A DNA stretch of 64,000 nt, taken from the NCBI GenBank assembly GCA_964581565.1, contig CAZOOZ010000011.1, forward strand, positions 25,201-89,200. Direction: 5' to 3'. Below, one piece after another: positions 1 to 8,687 of this stretch. Positions within the stretch are counted from its first letter, which is position 1. The number at the start of each line of letters is the position of its first letter. The notes under the pieces are model-generated. The model saw nothing but the letters and a program-made list of their open reading frames with translations. It made no database searches and had not been told where the DNA came from. A program made the translations under genes and the position numbers. This DNA comes from UBA1433 sp964581565. Lineage in GTDB: Bacteria; Bacillota; Clostridia; Eubacteriales; UBA1433.

Positions 1-126
1 AATGAATTAAACAAAGAAGGCAAGACAATTATTATGATTACACATGATCAAAATATTGCGAAAAATGCAACTCGGATCGTTAGAATTTTAGATGGTGTCT
101 TAACGGAGAGTGAAATAAATGATTAA
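1..126 (+). CDS. ABC transporter ATP-binding protein, C-terminal end (partial)
   Basis: Only the last 41 codons lie in the window; the gene begins upstream. The readable end contains the H-loop of ABC ATPases (MITHD, window residues 12-16) followed by a typical tail ending in a region like RIVRILDGVL, as in MacB/LolD-type ATPases. Its stop codon overlaps the start of the permease gene by 8 bp (119-126), so the two are translationally coupled and presumably form one exporter. Function is inferred from the family and the neighbour. Confidence 0.85.
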   Translation, partial: NELNKEGKTIIMITHDQNIAKNATRIVRILDGVLTESEIND

Positions 127-1315
127 AGAAAGCATAAAAATGTCATGGCAAAACATTGTCAATAATAGAGTAAGGTCATTTTTGACAGTATTGGGTATTG
201 TTATTGGGGTCACGGCAATTATTGCATTAGTTACGATTGTACAAGGTGTATATGGAGAAATGATGAGCGAATTTTCTGCGTTAGGTGCAGGTAAAATTAT
301 GGTGCAAATTCGTGGGACGGCGTTAAAGCAAGGATTAACTGATGCTGATATAAGGCAGCTTTCACAAATTGAAAATGTTTCCGGAGTATCTCCGACGGTC
401 AGTGTGGTATCCACTGCGGTGCGAGACGGAAAATTAGAAGAAAATATATCTATCGAAGGCAAAAATGAGGTTTATTTTCGCAATGAACCGGATTTAATAG
501 AGCGTGGACGTGCCTTTAATATTTTAGATATGAATAGTAAAAATAAGGTTTGCATTATAAATAACACATTGGCGGAATCCTTATTTTTTGGAGAAGATCC
601 GCTGGAGCAAAGTTTGCAACTTGGCGGAAGTACTTACACAGTCGTTGGAATATTGTCCGAAAAAGAGCCTACTAATATGACAGCATATATGTTTATGAAT
701 GATGAAGATTCCGAAGGTAAAATTATCATTCCTTATACAACGGCAATGAGCATGGCTGAGATTGGGTCGATAAATTCTCTTGAGATATTTATTAGTGATA
801 GTGAAAAGACAGATGATGTAGTCGCAGATACCAAATTGGTTTTGAATCAAGCCTTTAATTATAAAGAGGATAGTTTCACAATTATCAATTTAGAAAGTTT
901 ACTTGAAACGATGAGTACAATGACAACAATGATGACAGGTGTTATATCAGGTGTGGCCTCTATTGCACTGTTAGTTGGCGGGATAGGTATCATGAATATG
1001 ATGCTTGTATCTGTTACAGAGAGAAAAGTTGAAATAGGGCTTAGAAAGGCTCTCGGAGCAGAACCAAAACAAATCCAGATACAATTTCTGATTGAATCGA
1101 TTTTTCTATGTTTAATTGGTGGCCTCATCGGACTTATCATGGGTATCTTTATTTCTTTTATTGGAGCAAAGATACTTGGAATGGACTATGTTTTTTCTAT
1201 TTGGGCGATTTCTCTTGGGGTGGGTTTTTCTGTTGCGGTCGGTGTCCTTTTTGGGTGGATGCCCGCTCGAAGAGCAAGTAAATTAAGCCCAATTGATGCA
1301 CTGCGCAGTATATAA
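119..1315 (+). CDS. MacB-like ABC transporter permease (FtsX domain)
   Basis: 398-residue membrane protein with the MacB/YknZ layout: an N-terminal membrane segment (about residues 20-45), a long extracytoplasmic MacB-PCD-type domain (about 45-265), and three C-terminal membrane helices forming an FtsX domain (about 270-395). The signature ERKVEIGLRKALGA sits after the first FtsX helix, and the end reads PARRASKLSPIDALR, typical of the family. It follows the ATPase with an 8-bp overlap and would form a homodimeric exporter or lipoprotein/peptide-handling complex. The substrate cannot be told. Confidence 0.88.
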   Translation: MIKESIKMSWQNIVNNRVRSFLTVLGIVIGVTAIIALVTIVQGVYGEMMSEFSALGAGKIMVQIRGTALKQGLTDADIRQLSQIENVSGVSPTVSVVSTAVRDGKLEENISIEGKNEVYFRNEPDLIERGRAFNILDMNSKNKVCIINNTLAESLFFGEDPLEQSLQLGGSTYTVVGILSEKEPTNMTAYMFMNDEDSEGKIIIPYTTAMSMAEIGSINSLEIFISDSEKTDDVVADTKLVLNQAFNYKEDSFTIINLESLLETMSTMTTMMTGVISGVASIALLVGGIGIMNMMLVSVTERKVEIGLRKALGAEPKQIQIQFLIESIFLCLIGGLIGLIMGIFISFIGAKILGMDYVFSIWAISLGVGFSVAVGVLFGWMPARRASKLSPIDALRSI

Positions 1316-1327
1316 AGAATTATGCAG

Positions 1328-1358
1328 AAAAACTATGAGGAAAAGTCTCATAGTTTTT
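1328..1358. terminator. Bidirectional intrinsic terminator
   Basis: 12-bp stem (1328-1339 with 1347-1358), core ACTATGAG/CTCATAGT, 7-nt loop, A-tract on the left and T-tract on the right. It lies between convergent genes and overlaps the stop codon of the minus-strand GGDEF gene, so it can serve both. Confidence 0.85.
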
Positions 1359-2895
1359 AATATTTGGGAGATATATATAAATTTGAAAAATTTGAACAAA
1401 CACAATTTCTTCCAAATTCTTTGGCTGCATATAACGACTTGTCGGCGTTGTAAATGAGTTCGTCTAAAGTAATTTTTTCTTTGTGGTCTGACGTCGACGA
1501 TACGCCTATACTTACTTGAACATTGATAATCTTATCATCAAAGAAGATGGGTGTATGCGCTATTAATGTCCTGATATCCTCGGCTATAACTAAAGCAGCA
1601 TCTAATGTGGTCTCAGGAAGAAAAATAAGGAATTCTTCACCGCCATACCTGCCGATAAGGTCAGATTTGCGAAGCCTGTTTTTACATAATGTAGCGATAA
1701 CTTTAATTGTTTCATCGCCTGCCATATGACCGTATGTATCATTGATACGTTTAAATAAATCAATATCCATCATCAATACGGATAGATTATGATTATATCT
1801 CTCATATTTATAAAATTCTTTTTTTGCTTCAATTATAATCTTCCTCTTATTAAAGATACCGCTGAGTTCATCTCTCAGAGCCAAATCTTTAAGCTTTTTT
1901 TCAATTAATACATTTTTAGTTATATCTTGAAAAATTAATATTTTCCCTTCGCAATTATTCTTTTTAAAAAAGGGAGTTACCGTGCATCCAAAATATTTTT
2001 CGTATCCATTACGCTGAATATTTAGTCTAAAAGCCTTGTCTGAATTTTTGCAGAGTTTGCTTCCTTCATCAAAATCATTGATGCTTTTACCAAAATATGT
2101 TCTACTTAACCATGGATACATTTTTTGCGCGGCTTTATTAAAATTGATGAGACGATTTTTTGTATCAATGATGATAATCCCTTCACCGATTTCATTAAAA
2201 ACTTGTTCTTGATGTATTTCTTTAAGTTCTAAAAAATTATATTTAAAAATGGCTATAAAATAGCAGATAGCAAGAATGCCAAAGCCTAACGTTGTAAGAT
2301 CGTATGGAACAGGGCTGATATTGATTGCATGAATTAGATATGCAAGCATAGGAAAACATGAAGCAATGAGCAACCAAAAAACTTGCGTTTTTATATTAAA
2401 AGATGCATTCTTCCATAATCGGAAAAAAATAATAAAGCCATACAAGAAAGAAAAAATTGTAAAACATGCAAATATATAATAAAAAAGGGAAGGATGCAAA
2501 CGCAGCATTGAATAATGGTGATAATAAATAATATTATAAGATTGATAGTAAAGATGATAGTATGGATTTGTCAAGGCAAAAAAGAGTGTAATAACAGGAA
2601 TAGCAAAAATGATAATATTTATTATAAAAGTAGTTTTTTTGTTATAATTAAACTGATAGACTGCTAGAATCCACAAAGGAGGAATAAAAACAAGTCCGGC
2701 AAACTCTACCATTAATGCAAATTCAGCTTTCTGTTGCGTGGTAGACAATAGTTCAAAAGCATATCCTATCGTGTAAATCGCAATAGATAAGCAGAGTATA
2801 GAAAAAACTCTTGCAATACCGTTTGTATATCTTATTAACGAATAAAAAAATAAAAAAATAAAAACAAAGCCAATAAAAAGCTCAAGTTGTGGCAT
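1357..2895 (-). CDS. Membrane-bound diguanylate cyclase (7TM-PAS-GGDEF)
   Basis: 512 residues. Seven or more hydrophobic segments fill about residues 1-220, resembling the histidine-kinase N-terminal 7TM sensory domain. A PAS domain follows (about 225-335) and then a GGDEF domain (about 340-505) with an intact active site RYGGEEF, so it should make cyclic di-GMP from two GTP at the membrane in response to an unknown ligand. Start chosen at 2895 because GGAG lies just upstream of that ATG and inside the longer reading (2913). Transcribed alone, convergent with the ABC permease. A second GGDEF protein lies at 42.2-44.0 kb. Confidence 0.9.
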   Translation of the reverse strand: MPQLELFIGFVFIFLFFYSLIRYTNGIARVFSILCLSIAIYTIGYAFELLSTTQQKAEFALMVEFAGLVFIPPLWILAVYQFNYNKKTTFIINIIIFAIPVITLFFALTNPYYHLYYQSYNIIYYHHYSMLRLHPSLFYYIFACFTIFSFLYGFIIFFRLWKNASFNIKTQVFWLLIASCFPMLAYLIHAINISPVPYDLTTLGFGILAICYFIAIFKYNFLELKEIHQEQVFNEIGEGIIIIDTKNRLINFNKAAQKMYPWLSRTYFGKSINDFDEGSKLCKNSDKAFRLNIQRNGYEKYFGCTVTPFFKKNNCEGKILIFQDITKNVLIEKKLKDLALRDELSGIFNKRKIIIEAKKEFYKYERYNHNLSVLMMDIDLFKRINDTYGHMAGDETIKVIATLCKNRLRKSDLIGRYGGEEFLIFLPETTLDAALVIAEDIRTLIAHTPIFFDDKIINVQVSIGVSSTSDHKEKITLDELIYNADKSLYAAKEFGRNCVCSNFSNLYISPKY

Positions 2896-3024
2896 AAACT
2901 CTCCAATAGGCATATATTAATTTCATTACGTAACATAAAATTTGATTCTATTATATACTATTCTAAATAAAAGAAAAGAAAAATATATAACAAATTATAT
3001 AAAATATATTAATAAGGAGAATAT

Positions 3025-3429
3025 ATGGAAATTATATTGAAACCGATAGGATTTATTCATTCGCCTTATATTGATAGCAGGCCTATACCGAAACAAAGCA
3101 TTTATTCTGATGGCGTTCATGCAACAATTAAAATACTAGATGAATATGTAGAAGGATTAAGTTCTTTAAAAAGCGGGTCATATGGCATCGTGTTGTTTTA
3201 TTTTCATAAAATAGAAGGGTATACACTGACAGTTCAAAGAAAGCCAGATGAAAGCGTAGGCATTTTTTCTACACGTTCGCCACATCGGCCTAATAAAATA
3301 GGATTGTCTATTGTGCGGTTTATAAAAATAAGCGGTAATATTATAGAATTTGAAGGGGTTGATATGCTTGACGGGACACCGGTGATAGATATCAAGCCAT
3401 ATGACGAAGCCTTGAATCCTAAATTATAA
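3025..3429 (+). CDS. trmO: tRNA m6t6A37 methyltransferase TrmO (TsaA/UPF0066 family)
   Basis: 134-residue TsaA-like beta-barrel protein. The start PIGFIHSPY, the central RKPDESVGIFSTRSPHRPNKIGLS block and the late LDGTPVIDIKPY segment are the conserved blocks of the family. E. coli TrmO N6-methylates t6A37 in threonine tRNA with S-adenosylmethionine; this protein is the short form lacking the C-terminal domain of E. coli TrmO. Ribosome site AAGGAG (3014-3019) sets the start. Single gene, convergent with the VOC gene. Some short members may act on other substrates. Confidence 0.85.
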   Translation: MEIILKPIGFIHSPYIDSRPIPKQSIYSDGVHATIKILDEYVEGLSSLKSGSYGIVLFYFHKIEGYTLTVQRKPDESVGIFSTRSPHRPNKIGLSIVRFIKISGNIIEFEGVDMLDGTPVIDIKPYDEALNPKL

Positions 3430-3459
3430 AAGATATATATGATAACAGTTATTGATTTG

Positions 3460-3908
3460 TTATCTTGACCAGTGTTGTATTTCAATAAAATTACCATCAG
3501 GATCACTGGCGTAAACAACACTTAAAGTTCCGATTTCGGGATACTTATGAAACATTATTTCTCCATATTGCCTTCCTTTATATGCGATTAACTTTTCTAA
3601 AATTTCCTTTATATTATCCACATGAAAGGCAAGATGCGCCAAGCCGAAACTGTTAAGTTGCTGTGTTGCACCATTCGTGTTTTCCGGTTGATAAGAAAAT
3701 ATTTCTAAAGTCGGGTCATCTGTATATCCCGGTAATTCCAAGTGGATACCTTCAATTTTGCAGTCAGGCAGTTTTGTCAATTTTTCCAGCCATACGCCGC
3801 TGAGATGGAGTATGTGCTCTAAAGGCCTGCAGTCAAATACTTTTAAAAATCGGATAAAGCTTTCCAATCTTTAGAGATTATATTTGTATGGACATATTTT
3901 ATCGACAT
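3460..3908 (-). pseudogene. VOC/glyoxalase-family gene with apparent frameshift
   Basis: A strong ribosome site AAGGAG (3920-3915) lies 6 nt before an ATG at 3908. From there the reading gives MSIKYVHTNIISKDW then KALSDF, a textbook VOC N-terminus, but runs into TAA at the T5/A4 run (minus strand; 3845-3849 plus strand). The rest (KVFDCRPLEH ... SDPDGNFIEIQHW) continues in the -1 frame to 3460. The family normally reads FYxxVF here, so about 1 or 4 bases are missing. An alternative is initiation at TTG 3867 (135 residues), but that loses the first beta strand and has no good ribosome site. Could be a true lesion, a sequencing error in the homopolymer, or -1 slippage on U5. Confidence 0.75.
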
Positions 3909-3944
3909 ATTAATCTCCTTATGTATAAGAGTCAACATATACAC

Positions 3945-4991
3945 TTATAAATATCTCACGTAAGCTTTAAAAGCCGAAGGGATTGAATAGATATTTGCTA
4001 CTTCTTCTTTTGTTGCCCAAATAAATTTATTTGATTTCATGTTCTTCGCATGAACAAGGTAAGCAATCATTTGCCATTCTATATGCGTAAAAATATGTTT
4101 GGAGCTTTTAAGAGGAATGATAGTATCTATATCAATATCCCAGGAGTTGAGTAATAGTTTGCTTTTATTTATTGTATCATGACCTAAAACGTTAGGCAGC
4201 TCATATAGCCCTGATAAAAGTCCGTTTTTCGGACGCTGCAAAAGTGCGTACGTACAGTCATTTTTAATTACATAAACAGTTCGAAGCTCTATTTGACGCG
4301 GCTTCTTTTTTTCTCTTACCGGTAGCGTAGATACGATGTTTTGTCTATAAGCTTCGCAAAGAGAATCAACAGGACAGGCGGTGCATTTGGCTTGTTCGTA
4401 AGGTAGACATATAGTAGCGCCGAGTTCCATCAAAGCCTGATTATAATCTCCTATACGATAGGCCGGTAAACTATTATACACAATGAGTTCGATTTCTTTT
4501 TTGACAGATATATTATCAATACTGCGAGTATTTGCAATTATTCTTGAAATAACTCGTAAAACATTCCCATCTATAGCTGCTGTTTTTTTTCCAAATGCAA
4601 TGGAAGCAATTGCTCCGGCTGTGTAAGGACCTATTCCGGGCAGGTTTTGCAATAATGTTGAATCTGATGGAAATATGCCATTATAATCATCAAGTATAAT
4701 AGCAGCTGCTTTTTTTAGATTTTTGGCTCTGTTATAATATCCGAGTCCTTGCCAAAGCTTTAAAAGCTTATCGTCTGAGATATTTGCGAGTACTTGTATG
4801 TTGGGGATTTCTTGCATGAATCTCTCGAAATAAGGCAATACCGTATCGACACGTGTTTGCTGAAGCATGATTTCCGATATCCATACTCTGTAAGGGGTTG
4901 GATCCGTGCGAAAAGGCAGTTTTCTTGAATTTAAATCATACCATTTTAATAACTGTTGCTGAAACAATGTAAAGTTAATATCAATAGTCAT
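3945..4991 (-). CDS. mutY: A/G-specific adenine glycosylase MutY
   Basis: 348 residues. Base-excision repair enzyme that removes adenine mispaired with 8-oxoguanine. Visible: the catalytic-glutamate block EIMLQQTRVDTV (about residues 40-51), helix-hairpin-helix LPGIGPYTAGAIASIAFG (about 116-133) with the following catalytic Asp in AAIDGNVLR, a four-cysteine iron-sulfur loop (about 194-211), and a C-terminal NUDIX-like domain (about 235-348) with a FTHIEW segment for 8-oxoG recognition. The first cysteine pair is separated by 7 residues where 6 is usual. Lies 20 bp downstream of the redox-protein gene on the same strand and may share its transcript. Confidence 0.95.
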   Translation of the reverse strand: MTIDINFTLFQQQLLKWYDLNSRKLPFRTDPTPYRVWISEIMLQQTRVDTVLPYFERFMQEIPNIQVLANISDDKLLKLWQGLGYYNRAKNLKKAAAIILDDYNGIFPSDSTLLQNLPGIGPYTAGAIASIAFGKKTAAIDGNVLRVISRIIANTRSIDNISVKKEIELIVYNSLPAYRIGDYNQALMELGATICLPYEQAKCTACPVDSLCEAYRQNIVSTLPVREKKKPRQIELRTVYVIKNDCTYALLQRPKNGLLSGLYELPNVLGHDTINKSKLLLNSWDIDIDTIIPLKSSKHIFTHIEWQMIAYLVHAKNMKSNKFIWATKEEVANIYSIPSAFKAYVRYL

Positions 4992-5011
4992 ATTTGTTTT
5001 TTGTAGTAATC

Positions 5012-5437
5012 CTAGACAATGTTTTTTATAAAATCATAAGTGAAACAGACGGCGCGCCATGACAAATCCTCACACATATGTGGCTCATCGTCGATATTAA
5101 AACCTTGAGGTCTCAAATTATAGCATTTGAGGGAACCAAATTCATGACTAAAAGCTTCGCCGAAATCATAACAATGCGAGACTATTTCATCTTTGTTCAT
5201 ATTTTGATCGGAAAAATAAATGCCGATGAACATCAGTGCACCTTCAACAAGGCCGCATTGAGCACGAAAACCTCCCGCTCCGTGCAACCCTATTGCAGCA
5301 TCTTTTACTTGGCTCGTCAATTCGACCTCAAATATTTCTGAAAGAATATATAATGAAGTTCTGGCACAATTTAAGTCGTGATCATAATAGTATTTATGCA
5401 CTCGATCTTGAATTTGATTTTTAATTTTTTCATTCAT
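5012..5437 (-). CDS. C_GCAxxG_C_C family putative redox-active protein
   Basis: 141 residues. Cysteines occur in the pattern of the C_GCAxxG_C_C family: LNCART near residue 23, a glycine-rich loop HGAGGFRAQCGLVEGALM (about 51-68), HCYDF, SLKCYNLRP and MCEDL. Members are small proteins of anaerobes thought to bind a cofactor or metal via these cysteines; no reaction is established. Start placed at ATG 5437 because the upstream GTG (5446) is part of the AGGTG ribosome site. Upstream of mutY on the same strand. Confidence 0.8.
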   Translation of the reverse strand: MNEKIKNQIQDRVHKYYYDHDLNCARTSLYILSEIFEVELTSQVKDAAIGLHGAGGFRAQCGLVEGALMFIGIYFSDQNMNKDEIVSHCYDFGEAFSHEFGSLKCYNLRPQGFNIDDEPHMCEDLSWRAVCFTYDFIKNIV

Positions 5438-5571
5438 TGATATCACCTGTTTTATTTACTTTGTATTTTAATTATATATTAAGTTTGTTCATATGAAAAT
5501 AAATAAATGTATAAGTTTAATGTAAGAACATATTCTAATTTATTTTCATACTGTATTATGAGGTGTGAATA

Positions 5572-6246
5572 ATGACAGAGAAAAAAGTTTATGTAGAGAG
5601 TATTATCCTGCAAGACAGCATGACATACGATGGGCAAGTCGTGCTAACATATAAAATAGAATATCCAAAGTTTCAGACACTTATATATAAGCAGGCAGTA
5701 AGAATAATGAATAAATTTTATAAAGCGAAAGCGAATGCGGCTCAAAGATATTATAGAAATGACCTTTATAAAATGGCTGTGGAGCAATATAAATATGATT
5801 TGGAAAATAATTTTCCTCTTCGTGTGTTTGATGCTGTTACCGACTTTCATATAACATATAATGCACAATGTATTATGAGCTTGTATTCTGACGAATACGA
5901 ATATACAGGAGGAGCACATGGCAACACTGTAAGGACTTCTCAAACATGGAATATGCAAACAAAGAGAGTGATTGAACTTGAGGAATTATTCCCATGTTCT
6001 TTTGATTACAGATTGTATATTTATAGAAAAATCAAAGAGCAGATAACAGCAGATCCAAGCATATACTTTGAAGACTATGAAAAACTGGTAGTGCAAAATT
6101 TTAACCTTAAAAATTATTATGCAACATCAGAAGGGCTGATTATTTATTATCAGCAATACGATATTGCACCCTATGCAAGCGGTATAAGAGAGTTTTTAAT
6201 ACCATATTCATATTGTGTGACAGATCCAGAAAATATGTGCATTTAA
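5572..6246 (+). CDS. DUF3298/RsiV-like domain protein
   Basis: 224 residues without signal peptide or membrane segment. The GGAHGNT block (about residues 107-113) followed by a TWNMQTKRVIELEELF segment and a C-terminal QQYDIAPYASGIREFLIPY stretch match DUF4163/DUF3298 domains, as in the extracellular part of RsiV and in many clostridial proteins. Here the domain stands alone and seems cytoplasmic. AGGTG precedes the ATG. Exact role unknown; such domains can bind lysozyme-like ligands in RsiV, but that should not be transferred to this protein. Confidence 0.75.
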   Translation: MTEKKVYVESIILQDSMTYDGQVVLTYKIEYPKFQTLIYKQAVRIMNKFYKAKANAAQRYYRNDLYKMAVEQYKYDLENNFPLRVFDAVTDFHITYNAQCIMSLYSDEYEYTGGAHGNTVRTSQTWNMQTKRVIELEELFPCSFDYRLYIYRKIKEQITADPSIYFEDYEKLVVQNFNLKNYYATSEGLIIYYQQYDIAPYASGIREFLIPYSYCVTDPENMCI

Positions 6247-6267
6247 AAAGCAGCTAAAATATAATTT

Positions 6268-7128
6268 TTAATTTTGTCTGCTCATTTTTAAAACTGAAAG
6301 AATAAAAAAAACGATTGCAGTTCCAATCAGGATAGATATGCTTAAAAGCGTATCATTTGAAATATTTCCGATAGGCAAACGAATGCCCATAAATTCTCTG
6401 AAGCTCTGCAATGTTTGCGTAGGCGCGCCCAAAAATGTGTTGTTTAGGGCATTGTTCATCATGACATCACGAAATAAAGCTGCTGAGTGTGAAGGAGGAA
6501 AGAATTTTATAAAAGTCTGAACTGAAGAAGGGAGCTGACCGACGGGTATATAAATTCCCATAAGGAAACCGATAATTGTCCCTATGATTGTGCTGGCTAC
6601 GCTATAAGCATTTAAACTTTTGAAAAAGACAACAATAAGAAGAATAATCGATCCGTTTGAAAGGACTGATAGTAAAATAACTCCCAATATACGAATGAGC
6701 TCAGCTGCAGAATACATCTCTCCGCCGCGTGAAACAATATAAATCATTGCTAAGATGAGAGCTATTAATGACATAATGACACTTATGATAAAAGCACTTA
6801 AGATATAGCTTGCGGTTATGCTGCTTCTTCTGATAGGTGATACCGTAAAATCTTTTAAAGTGCTTTTAGCCCTGTCTTCCACCATGATGCCTAGAGCACC
6901 CAGGCATGTTGTGATGGTAGTAACAGAGAGTATGCCGGCCATGATCCAAGTTGAAATAATATACTGTGTATTCTCTCCAAGATATTCCAGACCACTTTCC
7001 ATAACATCGCCAAGAAACAAAGCATAAAGACCTATAATAATAAACACAGATAATAAAGAAAAAAATACAGAGCTCTTGTCTCTGAAAAATACAAGAAGAT
7101 TTCGTTTAATTAGTTGAGTTATCATCAT
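6268..7128 (-). CDS. ABC-2 type transporter permease (DrrB-like)
   Basis: 286 residues with six hydrophobic segments: one near residue 25, then clusters at about 60-90, 105-135, 145-175, 180-205 and 260-280, the ABC-2 (DrrB/NatB-like) arrangement. A PIRRSSITASY stretch between helices 2 and 3 and the GIYIPVGQLPSSVQ loop are typical of multidrug ABC-2 permeases. Start chosen at ATG 7128, preceded by AAAGGAA; a longer reading to 7164 lacks this. Overlaps the ATPase stop codon by 23 bp, so it is co-translated with it. Likely an exporter of a drug-like or peptide compound. Confidence 0.88.
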   Translation of the reverse strand: MMITQLIKRNLLVFFRDKSSVFFSLLSVFIIIGLYALFLGDVMESGLEYLGENTQYIISTWIMAGILSVTTITTCLGALGIMVEDRAKSTLKDFTVSPIRRSSITASYILSAFIISVIMSLIALILAMIYIVSRGGEMYSAAELIRILGVILLSVLSNGSIILLIVVFFKSLNAYSVASTIIGTIIGFLMGIYIPVGQLPSSVQTFIKFFPPSHSAALFRDVMMNNALNNTFLGAPTQTLQSFREFMGIRLPIGNISNDTLLSISILIGTAIVFFILSVLKMSRQN

Positions 7129-8044
7129 GTAATTCCTTTCCGGTAATTGCAATAAATGCATCATCCATACTTCCGCTTTTTACTTCAAATCCATCAATAA
7201 ATGATCGGCACAATTCAAGTATAGGCAATGCATCAATTGTCTTATTTAAAGAAACACATATTGTATCGCTTTTAATGGCATACTTAATAGAATTTGACTT
7301 TAAAATTCCACATAACGCATTTAAATTTAACGTACGCATTACAAGCTGGTCTTTACTATATTTTTCTCTAAGTTTACTGGGACTGTCATGTGCGGCGATC
7401 AGACCTTCATCTATAATGCAAATATAGTCGGCATTAGCAGCTTCTTCCATATAGTGTGTTGTCAAAAACACTGTCAGGTCTTGCTGCTTCTGCAAATTTT
7501 TTACTGTATCCCAAATGCTTTTGCGTGTCTGAGGATCAAGGCCTGTGGTAGGTTCGTCTAGAAATAAGATTTCGGGTGTATGAACAAGTGCACGGGCGAT
7601 GTCGGCACGTCTTTTTTGCCCACCCGATAATACACCATATTTTCGGTCTAAAAAATCTTCTGCTCTTGCACTTTTTGCCGCTTGGGCCACTGCGTCTTTT
7701 AACTGTGAGCTTGTCATTTTATAAAAACTGGCTCTGATTTGCAGATTTTCTCTTACGGTAAGAAGAGGGTCTAGTATACCGTTTTGAAATACAACACCGA
7801 TTTTTTCTCTAATGAGAGAGTTGTCTTTTGGGATTGTGCATCCGTCAATCTTCACTTGGCCGCTGGTGGGTTTTGATAATGTGCAAAGCATATCTATTGT
7901 TGTCGATTTTCCTGCTCCATTGGGGCCTAAAAATGCAAACAAGGTGTTTTTTTCTACATAAAAATCAATACCTTTTACAGCTTGTATATCTTTAAAATGT
8001 TTCGTAAGTGCATTTACTTCAATGATATTTTGCATATAATTCAT
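7106..8044 (-). CDS. ABC transporter ATP-binding protein (DrrA-like)
   Basis: 312 residues. Walker A GPNGAGKST (about residues 43-51), Q-loop VVFQNGILD, signature LSGGQKRR, Walker B ILFLDEPTTGLDP and H-loop TTHYMEEA are all intact. The C-terminal 80 residues form the extra domain found in DrrA/NatA-type exporters. Start at 8044 (ATG), because the upstream ATG at 8065 is embedded in the AAGGAGG ribosome site. First gene of a two-gene exporter operon with the permease at 6268-7128. Confidence 0.92.
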   Translation of the reverse strand: MNYMQNIIEVNALTKHFKDIQAVKGIDFYVEKNTLFAFLGPNGAGKSTTIDMLCTLSKPTSGQVKIDGCTIPKDNSLIREKIGVVFQNGILDPLLTVRENLQIRASFYKMTSSQLKDAVAQAAKSARAEDFLDRKYGVLSGGQKRRADIARALVHTPEILFLDEPTTGLDPQTRKSIWDTVKNLQKQQDLTVFLTTHYMEEAANADYICIIDEGLIAAHDSPSKLREKYSKDQLVMRTLNLNALCGILKSNSIKYAIKSDTICVSLNKTIDALPILELCRSFIDGFEVKSGSMDDAFIAITGKELHDDNSTN

Positions 8045-8398
8045 ATAAGTAAATACCTCCTTCATAAGTCATTTCATTATAGCATAGCTATTTTTGCATA
8101 GTAAAGTACAAAATATTTTAAAGCCAGATTATCTTATACTTAATATAATAAAAATTGAAGCTAAATGGCTGGAAAAGGAGTGGTTGTCTATCATATGAGG
8201 AAATAAGTAAATGAAATCTGGATTTGCATCATAAATTTCTATGAGAATATTTTTGGATATTAAGGTCAGTTTAAATAATATAAGATCATTATGATAAAAT
8301 ACTTTATTTAGAGCTCTCATAGAATAACCTTTAAAATTCTTCAAGTATATTTTTTTGTGTTTCAACAAAGATATTTTTATCAATCAATTACAGTATCC
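8045..8398. other. Intergenic region with no convincing gene
   Basis: About 350 AT-rich bases between the ABC operon and a small minus-strand gene. An open frame of 84 codons (8129-8383, minus, TTG start) exists, but its sequence has no recognisable pattern and no well-placed ribosome site. The ABC operon promoter must lie here (minus strand); I could not fix its boxes with confidence. Confidence 0.5.
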
Positions 8399-8638
8399 TT
8401 AAATAATATTTTGTGTATCTTGTATTTTTTCTTGAGCAGTGATTGTTTGCAATTCGGTTTGATAAAATTGTGTCAGTAAATGCACAAAATTTTCAAGTAA
8501 ATTAACGCGATCTTTTAAATGGTTGATGACACTTTTCGTATGTTCATTGCAAGGCATTGTAGAGAGTAAATTAATATCGAGGTAAATATCTTGAGTGATG
8601 TGGTCAAGATATTTAATAGATAGACTAATGTTTTGCAT
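8399..8638 (-). CDS. Small hypothetical protein beside hydrogenase-maturation-like gene
   Basis: 79 residues, not recognised. Rich in Asp, Leu, Asn and Gln with heptad-like hydrophobic spacing from about residue 35 to 70 (helical, possibly coiled coil); no membrane segment. Strong ribosome site GGAGGAG directly before ATG 8638 (the longer TTG reading begins inside that site), which supports that it is translated. It follows the maturation-protease-like gene by 49 bp on the same strand, so a shared transcript is likely. Confidence 0.6.
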   Translation of the reverse strand: MQNISLSIKYLDHITQDIYLDINLLSTMPCNEHTKSVINHLKDRVNLLENFVHLLTQFYQTELQTITAQEKIQDTQNII

Positions 8639-8687
8639 ATGCTCCTCCAATATTTAATAATTCAAAGTTATTATATTCAAAAAATAT

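Noticed and set aside
3441..3464. GATAACA/TGTTATC hairpin between trmO and the VOC gene
   Set aside because: Weak 7-bp stem with a 10-nt loop and no T-tract; not called a terminator.
8129..8383. 84-codon minus-strand open frame
   Set aside because: TTG start without a well-placed ribosome site, no recognisable pattern; kept only as a remark in the intergenic entry.
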